Origin: Jeongeupia wiesaeckerbachi
Lineage (GTDB): Bacteria > Pseudomonadota > Gammaproteobacteria > Burkholderiales > Chitinibacteraceae
DNA length: 64,000 bases
Assembly (NCBI RefSeq): GCF_050916355.1
Contig: NZ_CP136946.1
Location: 2,790,001 to 2,854,000 of the forward strand
Reading direction: 5' to 3'
In this document: piece after piece, positions 34,701 to 41,839 of the stretch
Layout of the letters: every line of letters starts with the position of its first letter
Position numbering within the stretch: position 1 is the stretch's first letter
Program-made: the position numbers and the translations under genes
Notes under the pieces: model-generated
What the model was told of the DNA's origin: nothing
Seen by the model: only the letters and a program-made list of their open reading frames with translations
Database searches by the model: none

Positions 34701-36245
34701 TTAGCGTAGCCTGCGCTGCGCGGCGATGACGACGGCAGTGACGAGGGTGAAGGCCGCCAGATAGCGATACAGGGCCTGGCAGGCGAGCAGTTGAGCCTGC
34801 TGTGCGATGAGTCGCGCCAGTTCGGCTTTTGCGCCGGCCACGGCTTGCGCGCTGTCGAGGCCATGCAGGCAGAACACCTCGGCCAGCCGGCTCAGCCAGT
34901 CGTCGATTTGCGGATTGCCGGCATGAACCGTCGCGGCCAGATGGTCGTGGACCGTGAACTGTCTGTCCTGCAGCATCACCGCTGCGAGCGCGCCGGACAG
35001 CGAGGTCGCCATTTGCCGCATCAGGTTCTTGCCCTGATAGCCGTGGCCGAAATCGGCATCACCCAGTTCGGCATAAGTCAGTCCGGCGACCGGCAGCACG
35101 ACCAGAACGGCAAACAGACCCTGAAAAGCCAGGCCATACATCAGCCAGTGGGCATCGACACCGGCCGGCATCAGCGAATACCACCAGCAGACCCCGGCCA
35201 TGGTCAGCGTGCCGACGAGCATCAGCGGCTTTTTGTGCGGTATTTTTCGTCCGAACCGGATATAGAAATACACGGCGACGAAGGTCGCGACGCCGGCGAA
35301 GCTGTCGAGCCAGCCGACGGCGACCAGTGGCAAGCCCAGGCCGCGTTCGGCGTAGATCGGGAACAGGTAGCCGCTGAAGGTCTTGATGGCGTAGTAGAGG
35401 AAGTACAGCCCGAGGCCGGTGAGGTAGACCGGCCTGATCAGCATCCGCAACTGCAGGATCGGTTGCGGGTGGCGCCATTGGTGCAGCAGAAAACCGAGCA
35501 GCAGCAGGCTGCCGCCGACGGCCAGCAGCATCAGCCGGTACGGGTGGGTGAAGATGTCGTAACGGGTCTCGCTGAGCATCAACTGCAGGCACAGCGCTGC
35601 TGCGCCGAAAAGCAGCAGGCCGCCGATGGCCAGCGGTTCGCGCTTGGCGCCGGGCTCTGCATCGGGCAGCAGGAGCCATGCCCCGAGCAGTGCGAGCAGC
35701 GCCGGCGGCAGTGCGCCGTAGAACACCAGATGCCAGCTGCCGCTGTCGACGAGGGTGGCTGCCAGCAGCGGGCCGATGCAGGACGCGCTGAAAATGCCGT
35801 ACATGAAGTACTTCACCGCCAGGGCGCGTTCCTGGCCCTTGAACATCAGCGGAATCAGGACGCGAGAACTGGTGAAGAAGGCGCCGCCACCGACGCCCTG
35901 AATGAAACGGAACAGGGTCAGGCTGCCGAGGCTGCCGCTTTGCGAGCAGCCTATGGTGCCGAGGATGAACAGGATCAGTGCAGCGCAAAGATAGCGGCGG
36001 TAGCCGAACTGCCGGGCCGACCACTGTTGCTTGACGATCATCAGCAGGCTGCCGATCGCATACGCGGCCTGCGCTTGAGCAAACTCGCGCGGCGCAGCGC
36101 CGACGCCACCCATGATGTGGCTGGCGGCAAAGACAAACATCACGTTTTCGAGGAATTCGACGCCGGTGATCAGGCCGAGCAGGGCCATCAGCAAGCGCTT
36201 CTTGCTGGCGCGATAGCGGGCATGCAGACGCAGCCCGTCGATCAT
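34701..36245 (-). CDS. MFS transporter, probable drug efflux (DHA2-like)
   Basis: A 514-residue inner-membrane transporter with about 14 hydrophobic segments, the length and layout of proton-driven DHA2 drug exporters. The segment LTLFRFIQGVGGGAFFTSSRVLIPLMF (about 108-134) corresponds to the motif C region of antiporters; LYFLYYAIKTFSGYLFPIY is a later helix. Its ATG overlaps the stop of the MarR gene (ATGA), so the two are one operon, and MarR probably represses its own pump. The substrate is unknown. The C-terminal third has a long loop between the last helices. Confidence 0.88.
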   Translation of the reverse strand: MIDGLRLHARYRASKKRLLMALLGLITGVEFLENVMFVFAASHIMGGVGAAPREFAQAQAAYAIGSLLMIVKQQWSARQFGYRRYLCAALILFILGTIGCSQSGSLGSLTLFRFIQGVGGGAFFTSSRVLIPLMFKGQERALAVKYFMYGIFSASCIGPLLAATLVDSGSWHLVFYGALPPALLALLGAWLLLPDAEPGAKREPLAIGGLLLFGAAALCLQLMLSETRYDIFTHPYRLMLLAVGGSLLLLGFLLHQWRHPQPILQLRMLIRPVYLTGLGLYFLYYAIKTFSGYLFPIYAERGLGLPLVAVGWLDSFAGVATFVAVYFYIRFGRKIPHKKPLMLVGTLTMAGVCWWYSLMPAGVDAHWLMYGLAFQGLFAVLVVLPVAGLTYAELGDADFGHGYQGKNLMRQMATSLSGALAAVMLQDRQFTVHDHLAATVHAGNPQIDDWLSRLAEVFCLHGLDSAQAVAGAKAELARLIAQQAQLLACQALYRYLAAFTLVTAVVIAAQRRLR

Positions 36246-36724
36246 GCTTGCGACAGTCCCCGGTCGATGCTGCCGAGCGCTGCGAGCAGCGCCGGGCGCA
36301 ATTCGGGATCAACCAGCGCCCAGCAGGCTTCATAGGCGGCGTACACCGATGGCACGGCTTGTCGCTGGAGCGCGCGTCCTTGTTCGGTCACATCCAGTTC
36401 GAAGCCGCGGCGGTCGGTGGTCGACGGGGTGCGCGCCAGCAAGCCGCGCTTTTCCAGTGCATCGAGCAGGCGGGTAATTTGCGTACGGGTGGCATCGAGC
36501 GTGACGCTGAGTTCGGTTGGACGCATCGGCTCGTCGACATTGTTCGCCAGTAGCGTCAGGGCAAGGTATTCGCGCATCTCGAGGCCGTGGGTTGCAAGTG
36601 CCGCGTTGATCCGATTCTCGAGCAGGTGGGTCGCGCGGAACAGCCGGCGCGATGCGATGATGGCATCGCGGGGTGCATCGGCGTTGTTTGCGCAGATGTG
36701 CTCAATGCGGGTTTCGAATTCCAT
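36242..36724 (-). CDS. MarR family transcription regulator
   Basis: A 160-residue winged-helix regulator. The HTH lies about 72-100 (MRPTELSVTLDATRTQITRL), followed by LLDALEKRGLLARTPSTTDRRGF with the DRR wing, the MarR signature. Flanking helices would form the dimer. It is the first gene of a two-gene operon with an MFS exporter, with a four-base overlap. A 22-bp near-perfect palindrome 28 bases upstream of its start, overlapping a TACAAT -10, is its likely operator, so it should repress itself and the pump until a ligand binds. Confidence 0.93.
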   Translation of the reverse strand: MEFETRIEHICANNADAPRDAIIASRRLFRATHLLENRINAALATHGLEMREYLALTLLANNVDEPMRPTELSVTLDATRTQITRLLDALEKRGLLARTPSTTDRRGFELDVTEQGRALQRQAVPSVYAAYEACWALVDPELRPALLAALGSIDRGLSQA

Positions 36725-36751
36725 GTTTCGTCTTCTGTTGGTTGTTTGTGT

Positions 36752-36773
36752 AATTGTATCATATGAAACAATT
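36752..36773. promoter_or_regulatory. Palindromic operator of the marR-MFS operon
   Basis: AATTGTATCATATGAAACAA plus TT: the two 11-base arms match at all but one pair (20 of 22 bases). On the minus strand it includes TACAAT (36753-36758), a good -10 placing the start near 36746, 22 bases before the marR ATG. A repressor bound here would cover the promoter. The AT-rich 20-bp palindrome is the usual size for MarR dimers. Confidence 0.8.
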
Positions 36774-36924
36774 ATGGCCAGGTGCTGGCGATTGACTTGC
36801 CGGCATTGTGGAAAACCGCCGTTTCGCGGCCGGGGCCAGTTTGCTACCCTGCTGGGTTTGCTTTGAAGATGGTCATGATGGTCCGGCAGGTCCGGGCGTG
36901 TTCAAAACTCTAATAGAACCCCAT

Positions 36925-38412
36925 ATGCAAGAACATCAAACTCATACCGCCGACGGCGGCGCGCCGGCATTGCGGCGCAGCCTCAAGGCGCGTCATCTGA
37001 CGATGATCGCCATTGGTGGCTCGATCGGAACAGGGCTGTTCGTTGCATCAGGCGCGACGGTGTCGCAGGCTGGCCCCGGTGGCGCGATTGCCGCGTATGC
37101 GCTGATCGGCCTGATGGTTTACTTTCTGATGACCAGTCTGGGCGAGCTGGCGGCGTATATGCCGGTCGCCGGCTCGTTCTCGACCTACGGGGCCAAATAC
37201 GTCGACGAGGGTTTCGGCTTCGCGCTCGGCTGGAACTACTGGTACAACTGGGCGGTGACGATTGCGGTCGAGCTGGCCGCGGCACAGCTGGTCATGCATT
37301 ACTGGTTCCCGGATGTGCCGGGCATGTACTGGAGCGCCCTGTTTCTCGGCGTGATGTTCCTGCTCAATTACATCTCGGTGAAGGGCTTTGGCGAAGCCGA
37401 GTACTGGTTTGCGCTGATCAAGGTGATCACCGTGCTGGTGTTCATCGGCGTCGGTCTGGCGATGATTTTCGGCATTCTCAAGGGCGGAGCGCAGCAGAGC
37501 TTCGGCAACTTCACCGTCGGTGACGCGCCGTTCGTCGGTGGCTTTCCGGCCATGCTCGGCGTGGCGATGATCGCCGGTTTCTCGTTCCAGGGGACCGAGC
37601 TGATCGGTGTGGCTGCCGGCGAATCCGAGAACCCGCGCCGCAACATCCCGCGTGCGGTCAAGCAGGTGTTCTGGCGCATCCTGCTGTTCTATGTGCTGGC
37701 CATCTTCCTGATTGGCGTGCTGATTCCGTACACCGACCCGAGCCTGCTGAAGAACGATGTCGCCGATATCGGCGTGTCGCCGTTCACGCTGGTGTTCCAG
37801 CACGCCGGGCTGGCATTTGCCGCCGGGGTGATGAACGCGGTGATCCTGACCGCCGTGCTGTCGGCCGGTAACTCGGGCATGTATGCATCGACGCGGATGC
37901 TCTACAACCTCGCGACCGAGGGACGTGCGCCGAAGTGGTTTGCCAAGTTGTCGGACAACGGCGTGCCACGCAACGCGCTGTATGCAACGACCGCGGTCGG
38001 CGCCTTGTGTTTCCTGACTTCGCTGTATGGCGACAAGGAAGTGTATCTGTGGCTGCTGAATACCTCGGGCATGACCGGCTTCATCGCCTGGCTCGGTATT
38101 GCGATCAGCCACTACCGCTTCCGTAAGGGCTTTGTTGCGCAGGGCTATTCGCTTGAGGAGTTGCCGTACAAGTCCAAGTTCTTCCCGTTCGGGCCGATGT
38201 TTGCCTTTGGCTTGTGCATGGTGATCATGCTCGGGCAAAACTATCAGGCCTTCATGGCTGACCGGATCGACTGGGTTGGCGTGGTGGCGACCTATGTGGG
38301 CATCCCGCTGTTCCTGGTGATCTGGTTTGGCTACCGGATCAAGAAAAAGGCGCGGCTGGTGGCGTACGCCGACATGGATTTCCCACACGACACGACGAGT
38401 GACAAGCGCTAG
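36925..38412 (+). CDS. lysP: Lysine-specific permease
   Basis: A 495-residue amino acid permease of the APC superfamily with 12 hydrophobic segments. It is strikingly close to E. coli LysP: LRRSLKARHLTMIAIGGSIG, GPGGAIAAYALIGLMVYFLM, SLGELAAYMPVAGSF and GWNYWYNWAVTIAVELAAAQ. It should import L-lysine with protons across the inner membrane. I chose ATG 36925, which leaves a 14-residue cytoplasmic tail before the conserved part; no strong ribosome binding site is seen. I found no lysine riboswitch in the 150 bases upstream. It ends at an intrinsic terminator. Confidence 0.92.
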   Translation: MQEHQTHTADGGAPALRRSLKARHLTMIAIGGSIGTGLFVASGATVSQAGPGGAIAAYALIGLMVYFLMTSLGELAAYMPVAGSFSTYGAKYVDEGFGFALGWNYWYNWAVTIAVELAAAQLVMHYWFPDVPGMYWSALFLGVMFLLNYISVKGFGEAEYWFALIKVITVLVFIGVGLAMIFGILKGGAQQSFGNFTVGDAPFVGGFPAMLGVAMIAGFSFQGTELIGVAAGESENPRRNIPRAVKQVFWRILLFYVLAIFLIGVLIPYTDPSLLKNDVADIGVSPFTLVFQHAGLAFAAGVMNAVILTAVLSAGNSGMYASTRMLYNLATEGRAPKWFAKLSDNGVPRNALYATTAVGALCFLTSLYGDKEVYLWLLNTSGMTGFIAWLGIAISHYRFRKGFVAQGYSLEELPYKSKFFPFGPMFAFGLCMVIMLGQNYQAFMADRIDWVGVVATYVGIPLFLVIWFGYRIKKKARLVAYADMDFPHDTTSDKR

Positions 38413-38434
38413 GCGTGGATGCGTCAATGCTGAG

Positions 38435-38463
38435 AAAGCCGGCCCGCTGGGGTCGGCTTTTTT
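38435..38463 (+). terminator. Intrinsic terminator of lysP
   Basis: AAAGCCGGCCC-GCTG-GGGTCGGCTTT, an 11-bp stem with one G-T pair, followed by TTT. It starts 22 bases after the lysP stop. Confidence 0.9.
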
Positions 38464-38692
38464 GTGTCTGGCTGTGGGGTATTCGGAGGTGCGAATGGTG
38501 TCCGGGCGGGGCGTCGGCAAGGGGGGGGGCTTTAGTGGGTCGTCCGGGGCGTGGGTGGTCTGGGCGCTCGGCCGACGGGCGTAGTGCTGGCCAACAGGGT
38601 TTGTGCGTCAATCTTGATGGGGTGTTGGGATCTCTGGCGCGGTAGATGCGGATTGCCGTCGTGCGCAAGTGGCGTCAAAAGGCATGGGCAAC

Positions 38693-38720
38693 AAAAAAGG
38701 CACCCGAGGGTGCCTTTTTT
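38693..38720 (-). terminator. Intrinsic terminator of the rpsF-rplI operon
   Basis: AAAAAAGGCACCC-GA-GGGTGCCTTTTTT, a compact stem with T tracts in both directions, 25 bases after the rplI stop. Confidence 0.92.
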
Positions 38721-38745
38721 GTTCGGCCGAAGCCCGGGTTGGCGA

Positions 38746-39195
38746 TTACTGCTCGCCAACCACGGTGACCTTCACTTCGACCACAACATCGTGGTGCAGA
38801 GCGAGGGCGATGTCGTACTCGCCGATGGCCTTGAACGGGCCTTCCGGCAGGCGGACTTCCGACTTCTTCACTGCGATGCCGTTGCTGGTGAAAGCATCGG
38901 CGATGTCAGCGGTGGTTACCGAACCGAACAGACGGCCATCAACACCGGCCTTTTGGCCGATGGTGACGACAGCGCCTTCCAGCTGAGCGGCACGTGCTTG
39001 TGCATCAGCCAGGATTTCGGCTTGGCGGGCTTCGAGTTCGACGCGGCGTGCTTCGAATTCGGCCAGGTTGGCATCGTTGGCGCGCTTGGCTTTGCCTTGC
39101 GGGATCAGGAAGTTACGTGCGTAACCGTCCTTGACCTTGACCACGTCACCGAGGCCACCGAGGTTTGCGACTTTTTCGAGCAGAATGATTTGCAT
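38746..39195 (-). CDS. rplI: 50S ribosomal protein L9
   Basis: A 149-residue L9, the standard length. The N-terminal domain MQIILLEKVANLGGLGDVVK and YARNFLIPQGKA (23S rRNA binding) is joined by a long helix (about 40-75, EARRVELEARQAEILADAQA) to the C-terminal domain with GSVTTADIADAF. It is the last gene of the rpsF-priB-rpsR-rplI operon and has GGAGA upstream. Confidence 0.98.
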   Translation of the reverse strand: MQIILLEKVANLGGLGDVVKVKDGYARNFLIPQGKAKRANDANLAEFEARRVELEARQAEILADAQARAAQLEGAVVTIGQKAGVDGRLFGSVTTADIADAFTSNGIAVKKSEVRLPEGPFKAIGEYDIALALHHDVVVEVKVTVVGEQ

Positions 39196-39212
39196 GTCAG
39201 GGTCTCCTCGGA

Positions 39213-39440
39213 TTAGTGCAGATCGGTGAACGGCAGCAGGGACAGCAGGCGAGCGCGCTTGATCGCGGTCGACAGCTGACGCTGGTACTTGGCTTTGGTG
39301 CCGGTGATGCGGGCCGGGATGATCTTGCCGTTTTCAGCAATGAAATCCTTCAGGATGGCGATATCTTTGTAATCGATATGCTTGATGCCTTCGGCGGTGA
39401 AGCGGCAGAATTTTTTCCGCTTAAACAGATGACGGGACAT
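39213..39440 (-). CDS. rpsR: 30S ribosomal protein S18
   Basis: A 75-residue S18. It opens MSRHLFKRKKFCRFTAEGIK and contains DYKDIAILKDFIAENGKIIP and ARITGTKAKYQRQLSTAIKR, the conserved 16S rRNA-binding parts. S18 binds next to S6, encoded first in this operon. It starts nine bases after priB with GAGGAAT upstream. Confidence 0.98.
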   Translation of the reverse strand: MSRHLFKRKKFCRFTAEGIKHIDYKDIAILKDFIAENGKIIPARITGTKAKYQRQLSTAIKRARLLSLLPFTDLH

Positions 39441-39449
39441 GTTAATTCC

Positions 39450-39755
39450 TCAATTCAGCAATTCAAATTCGTTGATGTGCAATACAAGACGTCGGCGTTG
39501 ACGCTGGCTGGTGGCGGCGAAAAAGCCGCGAACCTTGAGTTGCTGGCCAGTGGCAAGCCGATTGAGGGCTTGCCCGACTGTGCCGATTGCGATGGCTTCC
39601 ATTTCGAGGATGACCTGTCGTGGCTTGCCGTTTTCCTGCTGGCTGGATTCATGACTGATGACACAGTGCTGAACCGGGACGCCGGCAGGGGTGTATCGCA
39701 ATGGGGGCAACTCGATCAGCGTACCGCCGAGTACCGTCTTGTTGCGGTCAGGCAC
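39450..39755 (-). CDS. priB: Primosomal replication protein N (PriB)
   Basis: A 101-residue OB-fold protein of the PriB family, which binds single-stranded DNA and helps restart stalled forks with PriA. Visible features are GGTLIELPPLRYTPAGVPV, HCVISHESSQQENGKPRQV and a basic stretch SQRQRRRLVLH near the C-terminus. The start codon is GTG at 39755, directly after the rpsF stop. Its position between rpsF and rpsR is the conserved one in beta- and gammaproteobacteria and supports the call. Confidence 0.94.
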   Translation of the reverse strand: MPDRNKTVLGGTLIELPPLRYTPAGVPVQHCVISHESSQQENGKPRQVILEMEAIAIGTVGQALNRLATGQQLKVRGFFAATSQRQRRRLVLHINEFELLN

Positions 39756-40124
39756 TTAGGCAGCAGCCTGGCCTTCCTGTGCGGGAGCGGTCAGCGACTT
39801 CGACTTCTCTTCCTTCATCATCGGCGACGCTTCGGTTACAGCGTGATCGGCTTTGATGATCAGGTGACGCAGCACGGCATCGTTGAACTTGAACGCGTGT
39901 TCGAGTTCGTCCAGGGTTTCCTGGCCGATTTCGACGTTCATCAGTACGTAGTGTGCCTTGTGGATCTTCTGGATCGGGTAAGCCAGTTGACGGCGGCCCC
40001 AGTCTTCCAGGCGATGCACGGTACCGTTGCCGGTAGCGATCAGGCTCTTGTAGCGCTCGACCATGGCGGGCACTTGCTCGCTTTGGTCCGGGTGCACGAT
40101 AAAGACGATCTCATAATGTCGCAT
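39756..40124 (-). CDS. rpsF: 30S ribosomal protein S6
   Basis: A 122-residue S6: MRHYEIVFIVHPDQSEQVPA, then GTVHRLEDWGRRQLAYPIQK and AHYVLMNVEIGQETLDELEH are the conserved parts, followed by a variable charged tail. It is the first gene of the operon, with AAGGAGAAC before the ATG, its own promoter, and a leader hairpin that may be a control site for the S6-S18 complex. Confidence 0.98.
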   Translation of the reverse strand: MRHYEIVFIVHPDQSEQVPAMVERYKSLIATGNGTVHRLEDWGRRQLAYPIQKIHKAHYVLMNVEIGQETLDELEHAFKFNDAVLRHLIIKADHAVTEASPMMKEEKSKSLTAPAQEGQAAA

Positions 40125-40145
40125 GTGTTCTCCTTATGGGTTAAA

Positions 40146-40172
40146 GCCTGCCGCTAGCGACGTCGGTCAGGC
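40146..40172 (-). promoter_or_regulatory. Leader hairpin of the rpsF operon
   Basis: On the minus strand GCCTG...CAGGC closes a 27-base hairpin whose upper part contains CCG and CGG arms. It lies in the 57-base leader before rpsF. S6-S18 complexes bind a leader hairpin with a conserved CCG in many bacteria, so this could be the autoregulatory site; I cannot confirm the exact fold by eye. Confidence 0.4.
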
Positions 40173-40187
40173 AAGGGGTAACTCGCA

Positions 40188-40216
40188 ATGATAGCTGGCT
40201 GAGCCGATTTCCTCAA
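40188..40216 (-). promoter_or_regulatory. Promoter of the rpsF operon
   Basis: On the minus strand TTGAGG (40211-40216), 17 bases, TATCAT (40188-40193). Start near 40181. It sits between the fdxA stop and rpsF, separating the two units. Confidence 0.68.
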
Positions 40217-40228
40217 CCGTTTCAGTGC

Positions 40229-40552
40229 TTAACGCTCGATCTGGTCGATTTTTCCGTTCACGGCCGCCCAGGTTTCGTGATCCGGTAGCGGGTCTTTCTT
40301 TTCAACGATGGCAGACCAGGATTTGGAGAGCTCGGCGTTCAGCGCGATGTAGTCCTGCATGTCGGCAGGAACATCATCCTCGGCGTAGATCGCTTCGACC
40401 GGGCATTCGGCGACGCACAGCGTGCAGTCGATGCATTCGTCCGGATCGATGACCAGGAAATTCGGGCCTTCGCGGAAGCAGTCCACCGGGCAAACGTCGA
40501 CACAGTCGGTGTACTTGCACTTCACACAGGCGTCGGTCACAACGTAGGTCAT
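40229..40552 (-). CDS. fdxA: 7Fe ferredoxin (FdxA type)
   Basis: A 107-residue ferredoxin. The cysteine pattern C9, C17, C21 and C40, C43, C46, C50 (DACVKCKYTDCVDVCPVDCF, then CIDCTLCVAECPVEA) fits one [3Fe-4S] and one [4Fe-4S] cluster. A C-terminal helix of about 45 residues is typical of this class. It carries electrons in the cytoplasm; the partner is unknown. AAAAGGA precedes the ATG. It is divergent from gluQ, with an AATAT-TGCG-ATATT palindrome (40590-40603) between them. Confidence 0.95.
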   Translation of the reverse strand: MTYVVTDACVKCKYTDCVDVCPVDCFREGPNFLVIDPDECIDCTLCVAECPVEAIYAEDDVPADMQDYIALNAELSKSWSAIVEKKDPLPDHETWAAVNGKIDQIER

Positions 40553-40589
40553 TATATTTGTCCTTTTCTTGGGGCGAGACGGTCGTCAG

Positions 40590-40603
40590 AATATTGCGAT
40601 ATT
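40590..40603. promoter_or_regulatory. Short palindrome between fdxA and gluQ
   Basis: AATATTGCGATATT, a perfect 5-bp inverted repeat with four-base spacer in an otherwise GC-rich gap. On the minus strand TAATAT or CAATAT within it could be a -10 for fdxA. A regulator site is possible but not shown. Confidence 0.35.
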
Positions 40604-40633
40604 ACCAAAGCCCCTACTTGGGCGAGCGACGAC

Positions 40634-41563
40634 GTGGCTATTTGCAAAGAATCCAGTGTCCTAACGCCGGCTTGCTATCGCGGTCGATTTGCGCCTAGTC
40701 CGACCGGCGATCTGCATCTGGGGTCGTTGATGGCGGCGATGGCGAGCTACCTGCAGGCAAAGCAGGCCGGGGGCGAGTGGCTCGTGCGGATCGAGGATCT
40801 TGATCCGCCGCGCACGGTTCCCGGTGCTGCCGGGCGCATTTTGCAGGTGCTTGATGCCTATGGTTTCGAGCGGAGTGGCGAGGTGCTCTATCAAAGCCGC
40901 CGGCACGAGCGGTATCTGGCCGAGATCGGGCGATTGAAGTCGCTTGGGCGCCTGTACGGCTGTGCGTGTACCCGTAAGGAAATTGCTGCGATCGCCCGTG
41001 CAGGGATCGATGGGCCGGTGTATCCGGGGACGTGTCGTGGCGGGTTGGTGGCGGGCAGGGATGCACGAGCATGGCGGTTGCGCGTCGATGACGTGGCGAT
41101 CGGCTACAACGATGGTGTGCAGGGATGGCAACAACAGGATCTGGCGCGCCAGGTTGGTGATTTTGTGTTGCTGCGCGCCGACGGGTTGGTGGCCTATCAG
41201 TTGGCCGTAGTGGTTGATGACGCCGAGCAGGGTGTCACCGATGTGGTGCGGGGTGCCGATCTGCTGGATTCGACGCCGAGGCAGATCTATCTGCAGCAAC
41301 TGCTTGATTTTCCGAGCCCTGACTATGCGCACATCCCGGTGTTGGTGAATGAGTTTGGCGAGAAGTTGAGCAAGCAAACGCTCGCGCAGCCGCTGGCACT
41401 TGATGGCGCGGTCGACGCCCTGGTGGCTGCGCTAAGGTTGTTGCAGCAGTCCCCGCCTGAGTGCTTGCTTCGCGCCTCGGTGGCGGAGGTGTGGGAGTGG
41501 GCGTTGGTGCATTGGCGCATTGCTGCATTGGTCGGAAAAAAGACAATTGCCATTGGTGCGTAA
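40634..41563 (+). CDS. gluQ: Glutamyl-Q tRNA(Asp) synthetase
   Basis: Attaches glutamate to queuosine in the anticodon of tRNA-Asp. The 309-residue protein looks like the catalytic half of a glutamyl-tRNA synthetase: GRFAPSPTGDLHLGSLMAAM (with the HIGH-like HLGS), ARWLVRIEDLDPPR-like EWLVRIEDLDPPR, and the KLSKQ motif (KMSKS equivalent) in FGEKLSKQTLA; it lacks the anticodon-binding domain, as GluQRS should. Cys residues in YGCACTRKEI and YPGTCRGG fit its zinc site. The only in-frame start I see is GTG 40634, without a strong ribosome binding site. Confidence 0.95.
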   Translation: MAICKESSVLTPACYRGRFAPSPTGDLHLGSLMAAMASYLQAKQAGGEWLVRIEDLDPPRTVPGAAGRILQVLDAYGFERSGEVLYQSRRHERYLAEIGRLKSLGRLYGCACTRKEIAAIARAGIDGPVYPGTCRGGLVAGRDARAWRLRVDDVAIGYNDGVQGWQQQDLARQVGDFVLLRADGLVAYQLAVVVDDAEQGVTDVVRGADLLDSTPRQIYLQQLLDFPSPDYAHIPVLVNEFGEKLSKQTLAQPLALDGAVDALVAALRLLQQSPPECLLRASVAEVWEWALVHWRIAALVGKKTIAIGA

Positions 41564-41839
41564 AGGTTGTGGTTTTTTGCTTTATTTCTTACTGAGCGTG
41601 CAATATATCTAGTTCGCTGATGACGTTTGATTGGCGCGTTTCCGGGTTGATTTCTGCTTTTGGTCGGGGTGGCTTAATTCGGCTGAAAGCCGCGCCAATG
41701 GTGAATCCGCAACGATTTAGAGCGTGTTCTTGGGGGCGTCTTGCAACCCCTTCAACCGGGGTGATATGTTGCGAGCCAATATTACGAATAAAGCACTCAG
41801 CGCACGCCGGCTGATCTATTAAGCGCCCTGGGGGATAAC

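Larger units (their letters stand above)
38413..38745. other. Intergenic region between convergent lysP and rplI
   Basis: 333 bases with a terminator at each end (38435-38463 for lysP, 38693-38720 for rplI). Between them I see a run of nine Gs (38521-38529) in a G-rich stretch, but no gene with a believable start, and no tRNA or other RNA fold that I can recognise. Confidence 0.6.

Noticed and set aside
36774..36924. Lysine riboswitch upstream of lysP.
   Set aside because: Only about 150 bases are available and I see none of the long conserved stems of that RNA.
41564..41839. tRNA or small gene in the gluQ-fimV gap.
   Set aside because: No cloverleaf, no TTCGANTC arm, and the 64-codon frame there has atypical composition and no ribosome binding site. 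The gap is somewhat AT-rich and probably holds the fimV promoter.
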